A stretch of DNA of 64,000 nt from Achromobacter arsenitoxydans SY8 (GCF_000236785.1 NZ_AGUF01000001.1:88424-152423), one strand, 5' to 3'; positions 17,044 through 26,378 are shown, numbered from the stretch's first letter. Numbers and translations: made by a program. The notes: generated from the sequence alone by a model not told the origin.

Positions 17044-19068
17044 TCAGGCCGATTTGGGCGCGTTTTCCAGCTTGAGCCCGGCCAGCTGCCGGATGAATAC
17101 CGGGATGCAGATCGCCAGGCCGACCAGCCCGCTGGTCAGCCCCGGCAGGATCGTCAGCAGCGCGCCGATGGTGCACACCCAGCGTTCCCAGCTCTTCATG
17201 CCGACCAGCATGTAGCGCGAGAACGCCGCCGACAGCAGCACCAGCCCGACCATGCAGCCGAACAGGGTCACGAAGAAGTCGTACCACGTGAAGCCCTGCA
17301 CCGAGATCAGCAATGACGGCGAAAACACGAACACGAACGGCACGATGAGCTTGGTGATGCCCAGCCTGAACGCCGTATTCCCGGTCTTGAAGGGGTCGCT
17401 GCCCGCCATGCCCGCCGCCGCGTAGGCCGCCAGCGCCACCGGCGGCGTGATGTCCGCCAGGATGCCGAAATAGAACACGAAAAAGTGCGCCGCGATGGGC
17501 TGCACGCCCAGCTGCACCAGCGTGGGGGCGGCCACGGCCACCATGATCAGGTAGTTGGCGGTCGTGGGAATGCCGCAGCCCATCAGGATGCAGACCAGGC
17601 CGGTCATGATGAGCGCGGCGATCAGCGTCAGCGACTGCATGTTGGCGACGGCGTCGGGTATCACCATCGCCGCGCCGCCGGCAATCGCCTGCGCCGCCGA
17701 AATCACGATGTACGAGATCTTGAAGCCCACGCCGGTAAGCGTTACGACGCCGATCACGATGCCTACCGTGCCGGCGGCCGCGCCCACGGCCAGCGCGTAC
17801 TTCGCGCCGGTTTCAAAGGCTTCGTACAGGTCGCGCCAGCGCAGCCGCTGGAACGGATTCAGCAGGCCCACGATGATGCAGCCCGTGATGCCGGCAAAGG
17901 CCGCCAGGTACGGGGTGCGGCCGCTGGCCAGCACGCCGATCAGCAGGACCAGCGGGATCAGCGTGGGCCAGCGCATCTTGAACGACTGCTTCAGCTTGGG
18001 CATTTCCTCGGGGGTCAGACCGCGCAGGCCTTCGCGCTTGGCTTCGAAGTGCACCTGCATGAACATGCCGAAGAAGTACAGGAACGCCGGGAAGATGCCC
18101 GCAATGGCGATCTGCTGGTACGGGATGCCCAGGAATTCGATCATCAGGAAGGCCGCCGCGCCCATGATGGGGGGCGTGATCTGGCCGCCCGTGCTGCTGG
18201 CGGCTTCGACGCCCGCCGCGAAATGCCGCGGATAGCCGATGCGGATCATGGCGGGAATGGTCAGCGATCCCACCGTCACCGCATTGGCCACGGACGAGCC
18301 GGACAGCATGCCGAACATGGCCGAGCCGAACACCGACACCTTGGCCGGCCCGCCGGCGTAGCGGCCGGCGATGGTCGACGCGACATCCAGGAACAGCTGG
18401 CCCAGCCCGATCCGGGTGGCCAGGACGCCGAACAGCACGAAGTGGAACACGTAGGTCGCCACCACGCCCACCGCCACGCCGTATACGCCCTGGCTGGTCA
18501 GATACATGTGGTTGACGATCTGGGACCAGTTATTGCCCGCGTGCTGCAGCAGCCCCGGGAAGTACGGGCCGAACATGGCGTAGGCCATGAACACCAGCGC
18601 AATGATCGGCAACGGCCACCCCATGGCGCGGCGCGTGGCCTCCAGCAGGCCGATCAGCAGGATCGAGCCCATGAAGACGTCGATGGGCAGCGGGTTGCCC
18701 ACGCGGAACGCCAGGTCTTCAAAGATGTAGGGGATGTAGAGCACCGACAGGGCCAGCGCGATGGCGATGATCCAGTCGTACAGGGGAATGCCGCCGGGCG
18801 CGTACCAGGTGGACCGGGGTTCGCGCTGGTAGTGCGATTTGGAGAACCCGAAAACCAGGAAGATCAGGCTGAGCACGAAAGCCAGATGCACGCCGCGGTG
18901 CGTGGCTTCGCGCAGCAGCCCGAAGCCGGCGGTGTAGTAGTGAAAGATCGAAAGCGTGACCAGCAGGCCCGACACGATCCAGGTGGCGGTCTTGTCCAGC
19001 GGGCGGAAGCGGATTTCCGAGTCGTACTTCTCCGCCAGCTGCTGGGTTTTCTCGTGATCAATTTCCAT
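17044..19068 (-). CDS. TRAP transporter permease, fused small and large subunits (TAXI type)
   Basis: 674 residues with a short DctQ-like N-terminal membrane part fused to a DctM-type large subunit. Family motifs are FGSAMFGMLSGSSVANAVTVGSLTIP near residues 250-275 and GGQITPPIMGAAAFLM after it. It drives sodium- or proton-coupled uptake of an organic acid across the inner membrane together with the TAXI binding protein encoded just upstream. A TTG at 19083 could extend the frame by five residues, but ATG 19068 is preferred. Ligand unknown; TAXI systems have been tied to glutamate and other dicarboxylates. Confidence 0.9.
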   Translation of the reverse strand: MEIDHEKTQQLAEKYDSEIRFRPLDKTATWIVSGLLVTLSIFHYYTAGFGLLREATHRGVHLAFVLSLIFLVFGFSKSHYQREPRSTWYAPGGIPLYDWIIAIALALSVLYIPYIFEDLAFRVGNPLPIDVFMGSILLIGLLEATRRAMGWPLPIIALVFMAYAMFGPYFPGLLQHAGNNWSQIVNHMYLTSQGVYGVAVGVVATYVFHFVLFGVLATRIGLGQLFLDVASTIAGRYAGGPAKVSVFGSAMFGMLSGSSVANAVTVGSLTIPAMIRIGYPRHFAAGVEAASSTGGQITPPIMGAAAFLMIEFLGIPYQQIAIAGIFPAFLYFFGMFMQVHFEAKREGLRGLTPEEMPKLKQSFKMRWPTLIPLVLLIGVLASGRTPYLAAFAGITGCIIVGLLNPFQRLRWRDLYEAFETGAKYALAVGAAAGTVGIVIGVVTLTGVGFKISYIVISAAQAIAGGAAMVIPDAVANMQSLTLIAALIMTGLVCILMGCGIPTTANYLIMVAVAAPTLVQLGVQPIAAHFFVFYFGILADITPPVALAAYAAAGMAGSDPFKTGNTAFRLGITKLIVPFVFVFSPSLLISVQGFTWYDFFVTLFGCMVGLVLLSAAFSRYMLVGMKSWERWVCTIGALLTILPGLTSGLVGLAICIPVFIRQLAGLKLENAPKSA

Positions 19069-19213
19069 CGCGGTAATTCTCAAGGTGATTCAACAAGCAG
19101 GGCCGCACATCGGCGGCCCTGCTCAAACGCGGCGCAACCAGCAAACGCCGCGGACATAACGAACTGCCAGTACTACTCAGGCAAATGCCCAGCCAACCAA
19201 GCGGCCAAAAGAA

Positions 19214-19310
19214 CCCAATCTCCCAAGCGGGGCCGCGCGGAGCCGGGCTCCGCCGGTCCGCATCGGCGCCCCCTCGAGGGGGAAGCGCCGCAGGCGCTTC
19301 GGGGGTGGGC
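19214..19310. repeat. Dispersed palindromic intergenic repeat, copy 1
   Basis: A block of nested palindromes directly after the TAXI gene's stop codon: GGAGCCGGGCTCC, CCCCCTCGAGGGGG and GCGCCGCAGGCGC, ending GGGGGTGGG. The same arrangement, starting likewise after CCCAATC and ending GGGGGTGGG, occurs at 47374-47460. Both are intergenic, downstream of a minus-strand stop codon, and in the same orientation. A REP-like or transcript-end role is inferred. Confidence 0.65.
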
Positions 19311-20273
19311 TTATTTCAGCAGGCCGATTTCCTTATAGAACTTCTCGGCGCCCGGGTGGAACGGAATGCCGGCGCCCTTGATGGCGTTGTCGCGGGTGAT
19401 CAGCTTGCCCTTGGCGTGGCCGTTGTCCAGCGTCTTGCGCGTGGCGTCGCTGTACAGCGCCTTGGTCACGTCGTAGACGACCTGTTCCGGCAGCTTGGCC
19501 GAAGTGACCATCTGCGCGTTGACCGAAATGGTCTTCACTTCGCCGACGTTCTGATACGTGTTGGCGGCAATGGTGTCCGGCGTGAAGAACTCCTGCTTGG
19601 CCCGCAGGGCGTCGATTTCCGGGCCGACCAGCGGCACGATTTCGATTCCGGCGCCGCTGGAAGCCAGTTCGGCGATGGCGCCGGCGGGAGCGCCGCCCAC
19701 GAAGAAGAACGCGTCCAGGCCGCCGTCCTTGAGCTTGTCGCCGGCCTGGTTGGGCTTGAGGTATTCGGCCTTGATGTCCTTGTCGGTCATGCCGTAGGCG
19801 CCCAGGATCAGGCGCACGTCGACCAGGGTGCCGGAACCCGGCTCGTCCATGGACACGCGCTTGCCCTTCAGGTCGGCCACGCTCTTGATGCCCGCGCCCT
19901 TGCGCGTGACCAGGTGGATGCTTTCCGGATACAGGGTGGCGATCAGGCGCAGGTCCTGGGCCTTGGGCTTGCCTTCGAAGGTGCCGGTGCCGCTATAGGC
20001 CCAGTACGCCACGTCCGATTGCGTGAAGCCCGCTTCGAACGAGCCGCCCAGGATGCCGTTGATGTTGGCCACGGAGCCGTTGGAGGCGACCGCGGTGGCG
20101 ACCAGCTTGCCGGGTTGCGACACGGCGTTGGCGATGATGCCGCCGATCGGGTAGTAGGTGCCCGCGGTGCCGCCCGTGCCGATGCGGAAGAACTGCTGGG
20201 CTTGTGCGGAACCCGTGGCGCCGACGGCGGCGACCGCGACGGTCAGGGCGGTAATCCAGTGCTTGAGTTTCAT
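19311..20273 (-). CDS. TAXI-family TRAP transporter solute-binding protein
   Basis: The 320-residue product starts with a signal peptide (MKLKHWITALTVAV...SAQA|QQFF). The mature N-terminus FFRIGTGGTAGTYYPIGG is the TAXI signature. It captures the solute in the periplasm and hands it to the fused permease encoded downstream on the same strand. GGAG lies eight bases before the ATG. The gap of 242 bases between the two genes holds the dispersed repeat but both probably serve one transporter. Confidence 0.92.
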   Translation of the reverse strand: MKLKHWITALTVAVAAVGATGSAQAQQFFRIGTGGTAGTYYPIGGIIANAVSQPGKLVATAVASNGSVANINGILGGSFEAGFTQSDVAYWAYSGTGTFEGKPKAQDLRLIATLYPESIHLVTRKGAGIKSVADLKGKRVSMDEPGSGTLVDVRLILGAYGMTDKDIKAEYLKPNQAGDKLKDGGLDAFFFVGGAPAGAIAELASSGAGIEIVPLVGPEIDALRAKQEFFTPDTIAANTYQNVGEVKTISVNAQMVTSAKLPEQVVYDVTKALYSDATRKTLDNGHAKGKLITRDNAIKGAGIPFHPGAEKFYKEIGLLK

Positions 20274-20535
20274 GCGGGCTTCTCCGGTATTTGTTGACGG
20301 ATGTATCAAGTGACGCGGCGCGTCTTCTCATTCCTGCGGCGGCGATGCGACGCTGCGGAAGGGCCTCCCCTTGGGGGCCATTTTCATGATGAAATTCTGT
20401 CATGTAGACCTCTCGTAGCCAATGGTTACGGGGCTATCGTTTACCTGGGGGTGAGCACCCCCTTTGGTTATGGGTGGTCCCGTTTTGGTTATGCGTGCGC
20501 CTGCTTCCCACGCGGTCAGACAACGGAGTCACAGG

Positions 20536-21675
20536 ATGTCCCAGGAAGTCATACGCGGCATAGCGCTGCCCCCGCCCGCACAGCCGGGCGATCCCTTGTC
20601 CCGCGTCGATACGCCCAGCCTGGCGCTGGACCTGGCGCCGTTCGAGGCCAACCTGCGCGCGATGCAGGCCTGGGCCGACCGCCATGATGTAGCCCTGCGC
20701 CCGCACGCCAAGGCGCACAAGTGCCCGGAAATCGCGCTGCGCCAGCTCGCCCTGGGCGCGCGCGGCATCTGCTGCCAGAAGGTCAGCGAAGCCCTGCCCT
20801 TCGTGGCGGCCGGCATCCGCGACATCCACATCAGCAACGAAGTCGTCGGCCCGGCCAAGCTGGCGCTGCTGGGGCAGCTGGCGCGCGTCGCCAAGATGAG
20901 CGTGTGCGTGGACAACGCGCAGAACCTGGCGCAGGTGTCGCAGGCCATGACCCAGGCCGGCGCACAGATCGACATTCTGGTCGAGGTGGACGTGGGCCAG
21001 GGCCGTTGCGGCGTGTCGGACGACGCCCTGGTGCTGGCGCTGGCGCAGCAGGCGCGCGACCTGCCGGGCGTGAACTTCGCGGGCCTGCAGGCCTATCACG
21101 GTTCCGTCCAGCACTACCGCACGCGCGAAGAGCGCGCCCAGGTGTGCCGCCAGGCGGCGCGCATCGCCGCGTCCCATGCGCAGCTGCTGCGCGAAAGCGG
21201 CATCGCGTGCGACACGATCACGGGCGGCGGCACGGGCAGCGCCGAATTCGACGCGGCCAGCGGCGTCTACACCGAATTGCAGGCAGGCTCGTACGCGTTC
21301 ATGGACGGCGACTACGGCGCGAACGAATGGGATGGCCCGCTATCGTTCCAGAACAGCCTGTTTGTCCTGGCCACGGTCATGAGCGCGCCCGCGTCCGACC
21401 GCGTGATCCTGGACGCCGGGCTGAAGTCCACCACGGCGGAATGCGGCCCGCCCGCCATCTACGACGCGCAGGGGCTGACCTACATCGCCATCAACGACGA
21501 GCACGGCGTTGTGCGCGTGGAGCCGGGGGCGCAGGCGCCCGCGCTGGGATCGGTGCTGCGGCTGGTGCCTTCGCACGTGGACCCCACCTTCAACCTGCAT
21601 GACGGGCTGGTGGTGGTGCGCGACGGCGTCGTAGAAGATATCTGGGAAATCGCGGCGCGCGGTTTTTCGCGCTGA
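20536..21675 (+). CDS. dta: D-threonine aldolase (DSD1/alanine-racemase-fold PLP enzyme)
   Basis: Cleaves D-threonine and related D-3-hydroxy amino acids to glycine and an aldehyde. The 379-residue length matches this family. The PLP lysine lies in RPHAKAHKCPEIA (near residue 59), a glycine loop GGGTGS binds the cofactor phosphate, and the metal site near the C-terminus is SHVDPT: a His-x-Asp pair as in D-threonine and 3-hydroxy-D-aspartate aldolases, whereas D-serine dehydratases have His-x-Cys. By memory the sequence is very close to the characterised Achromobacter xylosoxidans enzyme. The inner ATG at 20536, with GGAG eight bases upstream, is preferred over the earlier frame opening. It is divergent from the TAXI transporter. 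Confidence 0.88.
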   Translation: MSQEVIRGIALPPPAQPGDPLSRVDTPSLALDLAPFEANLRAMQAWADRHDVALRPHAKAHKCPEIALRQLALGARGICCQKVSEALPFVAAGIRDIHISNEVVGPAKLALLGQLARVAKMSVCVDNAQNLAQVSQAMTQAGAQIDILVEVDVGQGRCGVSDDALVLALAQQARDLPGVNFAGLQAYHGSVQHYRTREERAQVCRQAARIAASHAQLLRESGIACDTITGGGTGSAEFDAASGVYTELQAGSYAFMDGDYGANEWDGPLSFQNSLFVLATVMSAPASDRVILDAGLKSTTAECGPPAIYDAQGLTYIAINDEHGVVRVEPGAQAPALGSVLRLVPSHVDPTFNLHDGLVVVRDGVVEDIWEIAARGFSR

Positions 21676-21707
21676 TCCGCGCCGCCGGCCCGGGCACGTT
21701 CAGGACG

Positions 21708-21739
21708 AAAAAGGCCAGCGGGGCGCAGCCCCGCCAGCC
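21708..21739 (-). terminator. Rho-independent terminator after the entericidin gene
   Basis: On the minus strand GGCTGGCGGGGC, loop TGC, GCCCCGCTGGCC is followed by TTTTT. It lies about 20 bases past the entericidin stop and also faces the end of the aldolase gene. Confidence 0.85.
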
Positions 21740-21760
21740 TCGAATCCAGGTGTACAGCGC

Positions 21761-21889
21761 CTACTTGGCCTGGTTCTGGATCTTTTCCCCACCACGTTCG
21801 ATGTCTTTGCCGGCACCTTCCATCGTGTTGCAACCGGCGGTCACGGCGGCAATCGCCAGCATCAGCGCAAGCCAAATTCGATGGGTCAT
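21761..21889 (-). CDS. Entericidin-family lipoprotein
   Basis: A 42-residue gene. The product begins MTHRIWLALMLAIAAVTAGC, a lipoprotein signal with the lipobox TAGC, followed by NTMEGAGKDIERGGEKIQ, the entericidin consensus. Entericidins are small membrane-anchored lipoproteins induced in stress or stationary phase. AAGGAG lies just before the ATG. An in-frame ATG 30 bases upstream exists but lacks this site and would put charged residues before the signal. Terminator follows; a CsbD gene lies upstream on the same strand. Confidence 0.9.
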   Translation of the reverse strand: MTHRIWLALMLAIAAVTAGCNTMEGAGKDIERGGEKIQNQAK

Positions 21890-21948
21890 TTTTTTCTCCT
21901 TCGGGCGTTCATTGGACATAGCGGGGTCCTGCCTGACGGCAGCCGCGC

Positions 21949-22131
21949 CTACTTGTCCAGCAAGTCGCGTGCCTGATCCTTGGCTTCGCCCACATTGCGC
22001 TGCACTTTGCCCACTGTCTTTTCCGCCTTGCCTTCGGCCTCCGTCCTGGGGTTGCCGGTCACTTTGCCGGCGGTTTCCTTGATCGCGCCCTTGACTTCCT
22101 TGGCGGCGCCCTTGATTCGGTCCTTGTCCAT
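21949..22131 (-). CDS. CsbD-family stress protein
   Basis: A 60-residue, highly charged protein beginning MDKDRIKGAAKEVKGAIKE, the CsbD consensus, with repeating lysine/alanine/glutamate heptads suggesting an amphipathic helix. CsbD proteins rise in general stress and their molecular role is unknown. AAGGAG lies eight bases before the ATG. It sits 59 bases before the entericidin gene and is probably cotranscribed with it, a pairing in keeping with a stress-induced unit. Confidence 0.92.
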   Translation of the reverse strand: MDKDRIKGAAKEVKGAIKETAGKVTGNPRTEAEGKAEKTVGKVQRNVGEAKDQARDLLDK

Positions 22132-22282
22132 GTCATCGCTCCTTGCGCTTCCGGTTGGGTGAAACCGCGCCGGGAGGATCCATCGGCCCAATGTCCCGGC
22201 TACGGACGAAACCACTATAGGAACCGCAGCCTGCGCGCGAAAGAAGCGCACGCACCGGACCGCATGGTGCTTTTTTACCGAT

Positions 22283-22320
22283 GGCCTTAAGGCCCGGATT
22301 GGGGGCGGCTCAGGCCGCCA
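22283..22320 (-). terminator. Hairpins at the end of the amino acid ABC operon
   Basis: The palindrome GGCCTTAAGGCC (22283-22294) lies just after the ATPase gene's stop, and on the minus strand it is followed a few bases on by AAAAAA rather than T. A second stem GGCGGC/GCCGCC spans the stop codon (22305-22320). A termination role is tentative. Confidence 0.35.
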
Positions 22321-23047
22321 GGTTGGTCATCCCCAGGAATTGCCGAAGTTCGGGCGTGGCGGGCGTTGTGAAAAGCTCTTCCGGCGGCCCGATCTCATGC
22401 ACCCTGCCCTGGTGCATGAACACCACGCGGTCGCAGACTTCGCGCGCGAAGCGCATTTCGTGCGTGACCATCAGCAGGGTCATGCCGTCGGCCGCCAGTT
22501 CGCGCACCACGGCCAGCACTTCGTTGACCAGTTCCGGATCCAGTGCCGAGGTAATTTCGTCGCACAGCAGCGCCAGCGGCTGCATCGCCAGGGCGCGCGC
22601 GATCGCCACGCGCTGCTGCTGGCCGCCGGACAGTTCTTCCGGCCAGGCGTCGAACTTGTGGGCCAGCCCCACCCGGGTCAGCATCACGCGCGCCATGTCG
22701 GCCGCCTCGCGTTCGGGCATGCGCTTGGCCACCATCGGCGACAGCATCACGTTGCGTCCCACGGTCAGGTGCGGGAACAGATTGAACTGCTGAAAGATCA
22801 TTCCGACCTTCAGCCGCAGCGCGCGCAGCCGCAGCTCGTCGTCGCCCAGCTGCGCATCGGCCACCATGATCGCGCCGCCGTCGATCTGCTCCAGGCCGTT
22901 GATGCACCGCAATAGCGTGCTCTTGCCCGAGCCGCTCTTGCCGATGATGGCAATTACCTCGCCGGGATCGACGCGTAAGGTCACCCCTTTGAGGACTTCG
23001 TTGTCGCCGAATTTCTTGCGTACGTCTTCAAGGGCGATGAGGGGCAT
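22310..23047 (-). CDS. Polar amino acid ABC transporter ATP-binding protein (GlnQ/HisP type)
   Basis: 245 residues with Walker A GKSGSGKST, Q-loop FQQFNLFPH, signature LSGGQQQRVAIARAL, Walker B LLCDEITSALDPE and switch histidine in VTHEMRFA, all typical of the PAAT ATPase family. It is the last gene of a four-gene importer and overlaps the preceding permease by 20 bases. Confidence 0.94.
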   Translation of the reverse strand: MPLIALEDVRKKFGDNEVLKGVTLRVDPGEVIAIIGKSGSGKSTLLRCINGLEQIDGGAIMVADAQLGDDELRLRALRLKVGMIFQQFNLFPHLTVGRNVMLSPMVAKRMPEREAADMARVMLTRVGLAHKFDAWPEELSGGQQQRVAIARALAMQPLALLCDEITSALDPELVNEVLAVVRELAADGMTLLMVTHEMRFAREVCDRVVFMHQGRVHEIGPPEELFTTPATPELRQFLGMTNLAA

Positions 23048-23684
23048 GCAACTTCCTTTCCAGCCTGAGGCTGAGGCGCGACAGGGGCCAGCACAGCGCG
23101 AAGTAGATCAGCGCGGCGCAGGCATAGACGGTGAAGGGACTGAAGGTGGCGTTGGTGATCACCGTGGCCGCCTTCGACAATTCCGTGAAGCCGATGATCG
23201 AGGTCAGCGCAGTGCTCTTGACGATCTGCACCGCAAAGCCCACGGTGGGCGCGACCGCGATGCGCAGCGCCTGCGGCAGCACGACGTAGCGCATCTGCTG
23301 CACGTATCCCAGCGCCAGGCTGGCCGACGCTTCCCATTGTCCCTTCGGCACGGCTTCCACGCAGCCGCGCCAGATCTCCGCCAGGAACGCGCCCGACCAC
23401 AACGTCAGCGCCGCGCCCGCCGCCAACCACGGCGGCACCTCCACGCCGATCAGCGACAGGCCGAAGAACGCCAGGAACAGTTGCATGAGCAGCGGCGTTC
23501 CCTGGAACAGTTCGATATAGGCCCAGCTTGCGCGGCGCAGCGCCGCCACGCGCGACGTGCGCATCATCAGGGTCAGCAGGCCCATCAGCGCGCCGCCCGC
23601 GAAGGCCGCAAGCGAGAGCACGATGGTCCAGCGCGCCGCCAGCAGCAGATTGCGCACGATGTCCCAGGTCGAGAATTCAATCAT
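23028..23684 (-). CDS. Amino acid ABC transporter permease (HisM/GlnP type)
   Basis: 218-residue inner-membrane subunit with about five hydrophobic helices, YIELFQGTPLLMQLF near residue 57 and the EAA loop EASASLALGYVQQMRYVVLPQA near 118, which contacts the ATPase. It probably forms a heterodimer with the other permease. Its ATG overlaps the stop of the upstream permease (ATGA), indicating coupled translation. Confidence 0.92.
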   Translation of the reverse strand: MIEFSTWDIVRNLLLAARWTIVLSLAAFAGGALMGLLTLMMRTSRVAALRRASWAYIELFQGTPLLMQLFLAFFGLSLIGVEVPPWLAAGAALTLWSGAFLAEIWRGCVEAVPKGQWEASASLALGYVQQMRYVVLPQALRIAVAPTVGFAVQIVKSTALTSIIGFTELSKAATVITNATFSPFTVYACAALIYFALCWPLSRLSLRLERKLHAPHRP

Positions 23685-24349
23685 CTTGCCGCCTTGCGGA
23701 ACAGGCGCCTGCCGGCCATGCGCAAGAGCTGGCGCAGCAGCACGGCCAGCGCCAGATAGATGCCGGTGGTCACGAAATAGACTTCGAACGCGCGGAAGTT
23801 GCGCGACTGGATGAAGTTGGCGGCGAAGGTCAGGTCTTCCGCCGCGATCTGCGAGCACACCGCCGACCCCAGCATCACGATGACGATCTGCGACGACAGC
23901 GCGGGCCAGATGCGCATGAGCGCCGGCTTCAGCACCACGTGCCGGAAGACCTGCAGGCGCGACATGGCCAGGCTGGCGCCGGCCTCGTACTGGCCCTTGG
24001 GCGTGGCGTCGATACCTGCGCGGATGATCTCGGCGCTGTAGGCGCCCAGGTTCAACGCCATCGCCAGGCAGGCGGCCTGCATTTCGCCAAGCTGGATGCC
24101 CAGCGACGGCAGGCCGAAGAACACGAAGAAGAGCTGGATCAGGAAGGGGGTGTTGCGGATCAGCTCTACATAGGCCGTGACCGGCGCGCGCAGCCAGGCC
24201 GGGCCCTGCGTGCGCGCCCAGGCGCAGGCGATGCCCAGCGCCACGCCCGCCACGGCGCCGAACGCGATCAGTTCGATGGTGACGCCGATGCCCTTGAGCA
24301 GCACCGGCGTGTACTCGAACACCGAGGCGAAATCGTACTGGTAAGCCAT
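23681..24349 (-). CDS. Amino acid ABC transporter permease (HisQ/GlnP type)
   Basis: 222 residues with the family motif YVELIRNTPFLIQLFFVFFGLP near residues 60-80 and an EAA loop (EAGASLAMSRLQVFRHVVLKPAL). Second channel subunit of the polar amino acid importer. It starts 17 bases after the substrate-binding gene. Confidence 0.92.
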   Translation of the reverse strand: MAYQYDFASVFEYTPVLLKGIGVTIELIAFGAVAGVALGIACAWARTQGPAWLRAPVTAYVELIRNTPFLIQLFFVFFGLPSLGIQLGEMQAACLAMALNLGAYSAEIIRAGIDATPKGQYEAGASLAMSRLQVFRHVVLKPALMRIWPALSSQIVIVMLGSAVCSQIAAEDLTFAANFIQSRNFRAFEVYFVTTGIYLALAVLLRQLLRMAGRRLFRKAAR

Positions 24350-24365
24350 GACGGCCGGCCCGGGC

Positions 24366-25148
24366 TTACAGGTCCTTGGGCAATTCCGCGCCCAGCCATT
24401 TCTGCGAGATCGCCGACAGCGAGCCGTCGCGCTTGGCCGCGGCCAGGATGTCGTTGACGCGGGCGCGCAGCTTGGGCTCGTCCTTGTTCATGCCGATGTA
24501 GCAGGGCGAATTCTTGATCAGGAACTTCGTCTCGGGTTTCTTGGCCGGATTGCGCGCCAGGATGGCGGCGGCGACCACGTTGCCCGTGGCGATCAGCGGC
24601 ACCTGGCCCGACAGGAAGGCGGTGATGGTGCCGTTGTTGTCCTCGTAGCGCTTGAGCGTGGCGGATTCGGGCGCGATCTTGGACAGCTCGATGTCTTCCA
24701 CCGCGCCGCGCGTCACGCCGATGGTCTTGCCGGCCAGGTCGGCGGCGGTCGCCACCTTCAGGTCGGCCGGACCGAACACGCCGTTGAAGAACGGCGCATA
24801 GGCGTCAGAGAAATCAATGGCCTTCTCGCGCTCGGCGTTCTTGCCCAGACTGGAGATCACCAGGTCCACCTTCTTGGTCTGCAGGTAGGGCACGCGGTTG
24901 GCGCTGGTGACGGGCACCAGTTCCAGCTTCACGCCCAGCTGCTTGGCGATGAGCTGGGCGGTGTCGATGTCGTAGCCCAGCGGCTTCATATCGGCGCCCA
25001 CGGACCCGAACGGCGGAAAGTCCTGCGGCACGGCGATCTTGATGGTGCCCGCCTTGACGATATCGTCCAGCGCGTCGGCATGCGAAAGCGGCGCGGCCAG
25101 GATGCTGGCGGCGGCGCAAAGGGACAGCAACAGGGTTCTGCGTTTCAT
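24366..25148 (-). CDS. Polar amino acid ABC transporter substrate-binding protein
   Basis: 260-residue periplasmic protein with a signal peptide (MKRRTLLLSLCAAASILAAPLSHA) and the SBP_bac_3 fold: IKIAVPQDFPPFGSV at the start, GYDIDTAQLIAKQLGVKLELVPV, and VDLVISSLGKNAEREKAIDFS. Known relatives bind glutamate, glutamine, histidine or cystine; the ligand here is not determined. It opens the operon, and GGA precedes the ATG. Confidence 0.93.
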   Translation of the reverse strand: MKRRTLLLSLCAAASILAAPLSHADALDDIVKAGTIKIAVPQDFPPFGSVGADMKPLGYDIDTAQLIAKQLGVKLELVPVTSANRVPYLQTKKVDLVISSLGKNAEREKAIDFSDAYAPFFNGVFGPADLKVATAADLAGKTIGVTRGAVEDIELSKIAPESATLKRYEDNNGTITAFLSGQVPLIATGNVVAAAILARNPAKKPETKFLIKNSPCYIGMNKDEPKLRARVNDILAAAKRDGSLSAISQKWLGAELPKDL

Positions 25149-25353
25149 AAGGAACTCTCCAGGGCCCGCACTGCCCGGCCGGGTCAATGCGTTGCACACC
25201 AAGTCGGTATACAAAGAGAGGCAACGCAAGTTCCATGCCATGTGCAAGCGCCCGGGCGGCATCGCCGGACCGTCCAGGCTGCGCCCTTTCTTGGTGCGGC
25301 GCATGCGCCGCAATCGGGCGCGACCGGCACCGGATTGGACCCGGCCGCCCTGT

Positions 25354-26262
25354 TCAGGCGTCTACGCAGGAAGCCATCAAGCCCTCAAACCACTCCTGGA
25401 AGACTGCCAGCCGCCGCGAACGCTGGCGGCGGTGTGGGTAAAGCAGCGACACCGGCATGGACGCGGCGCGCGCGGCGGGCATCACTTCCACCAGTTCGCC
25501 AGCGTCCAGCAGGTGCTGTACGTCGAAGCGGGGAATCTGGATCAGGCCCAGTCCTGCCAGGCAGCAGGCGATATAGCTTTCGGCATTGTTCACGACCACC
25601 CTGCTGCGCAGCTGGAGCTGCTGCGCGCCGCCATCATCGGCCAGGAACTCCCAGGGCAGCTCCCGCCCCGTCCTGGGGGACGCATAGCCCACGGCCCAGT
25701 GCCCGCCGGCCAGGTCCCCGGGCTGCAACGGCTCTCCGTGTTCGCGCAGATAGGCCGGGCTGGCGCAGTTGATCAAGGAAATGCTGCCCAGCGGCCGCAC
25801 CACCAGGCTGCTGTCGTGCAGCGCGCCGATGCGCACCGCGCAGTCCACGCCCTCCTGCACCAGGTCGATGGCGCGGTCGGTGGAACTCAGCATCACCTGC
25901 AGGCGCGGATGGCGGCGCAGCAGGCCGGGCAACTGCGGCGCGACCAGCCGGCGCGCCACGCGGCTGGGCACGTCGATGCTGAGCCGGCCGGACACCTGGC
26001 GCTCGCTGGCCTGGAACAACTGGTCAATGTCTTCCACCTCGGCCAGCAGGGGGCGCACGCGTTCCAGCAGTTGCTCCCCGTCGGCCGTCAGCCGCACCTG
26101 CCGCGTCGTCCGGTGCAGCAGCCGCACGCCAAGTTGGGACTCAAGCTGCTGAATGGCGGCGGACACCGACGCGCGCGGCGCATCCAGGGCATTGGCCGCC
26201 TTGATGAAGCTGCCCATTTCCGCCACCTGTGCGAACACGCGGTACTGGTCGAATCGGTCCAT
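25354..26262 (-). CDS. LysR-family transcriptional regulator (CrgA/AaeR-like group)
   Basis: 302 residues: an N-terminal winged helix-turn-helix (FAQVAEMGSFIKAANALD...RASVSAAIQQLE) and a periplasmic-binding-like effector domain. The N-terminal sequence (MDRFDQYRVFAQVAE) fits the subgroup that often controls neighbouring oxidoreductases. The ATG at 26262 is chosen at the start of homology. The SDR and small membrane protein genes lie upstream on the same strand; the target is unknown. Confidence 0.9.
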   Translation of the reverse strand: MDRFDQYRVFAQVAEMGSFIKAANALDAPRASVSAAIQQLESQLGVRLLHRTTRQVRLTADGEQLLERVRPLLAEVEDIDQLFQASERQVSGRLSIDVPSRVARRLVAPQLPGLLRRHPRLQVMLSSTDRAIDLVQEGVDCAVRIGALHDSSLVVRPLGSISLINCASPAYLREHGEPLQPGDLAGGHWAVGYASPRTGRELPWEFLADDGGAQQLQLRSRVVVNNAESYIACCLAGLGLIQIPRFDVQHLLDAGELVEVMPAARAASMPVSLLYPHRRQRSRRLAVFQEWFEGLMASCVDA

Positions 26263-26378
26263 GTGCGGCCTGTCGAAATGGAAAATGGAAACGCGCGCCG
26301 TCACATTGCCCGGGCGCGCGCAAGGCACCAAAAGCATAGCCGCAATCAAATGGGCCGATGGGTTTCGACCCGCCCGCG

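Noticed and set aside
22283-22320. Strong terminator for the amino acid ABC operon
   Set aside because: The hairpin GGCCTTAAGGCC is clear but is followed by A, not T, on the transcribed strand, so it is listed only at low confidence.
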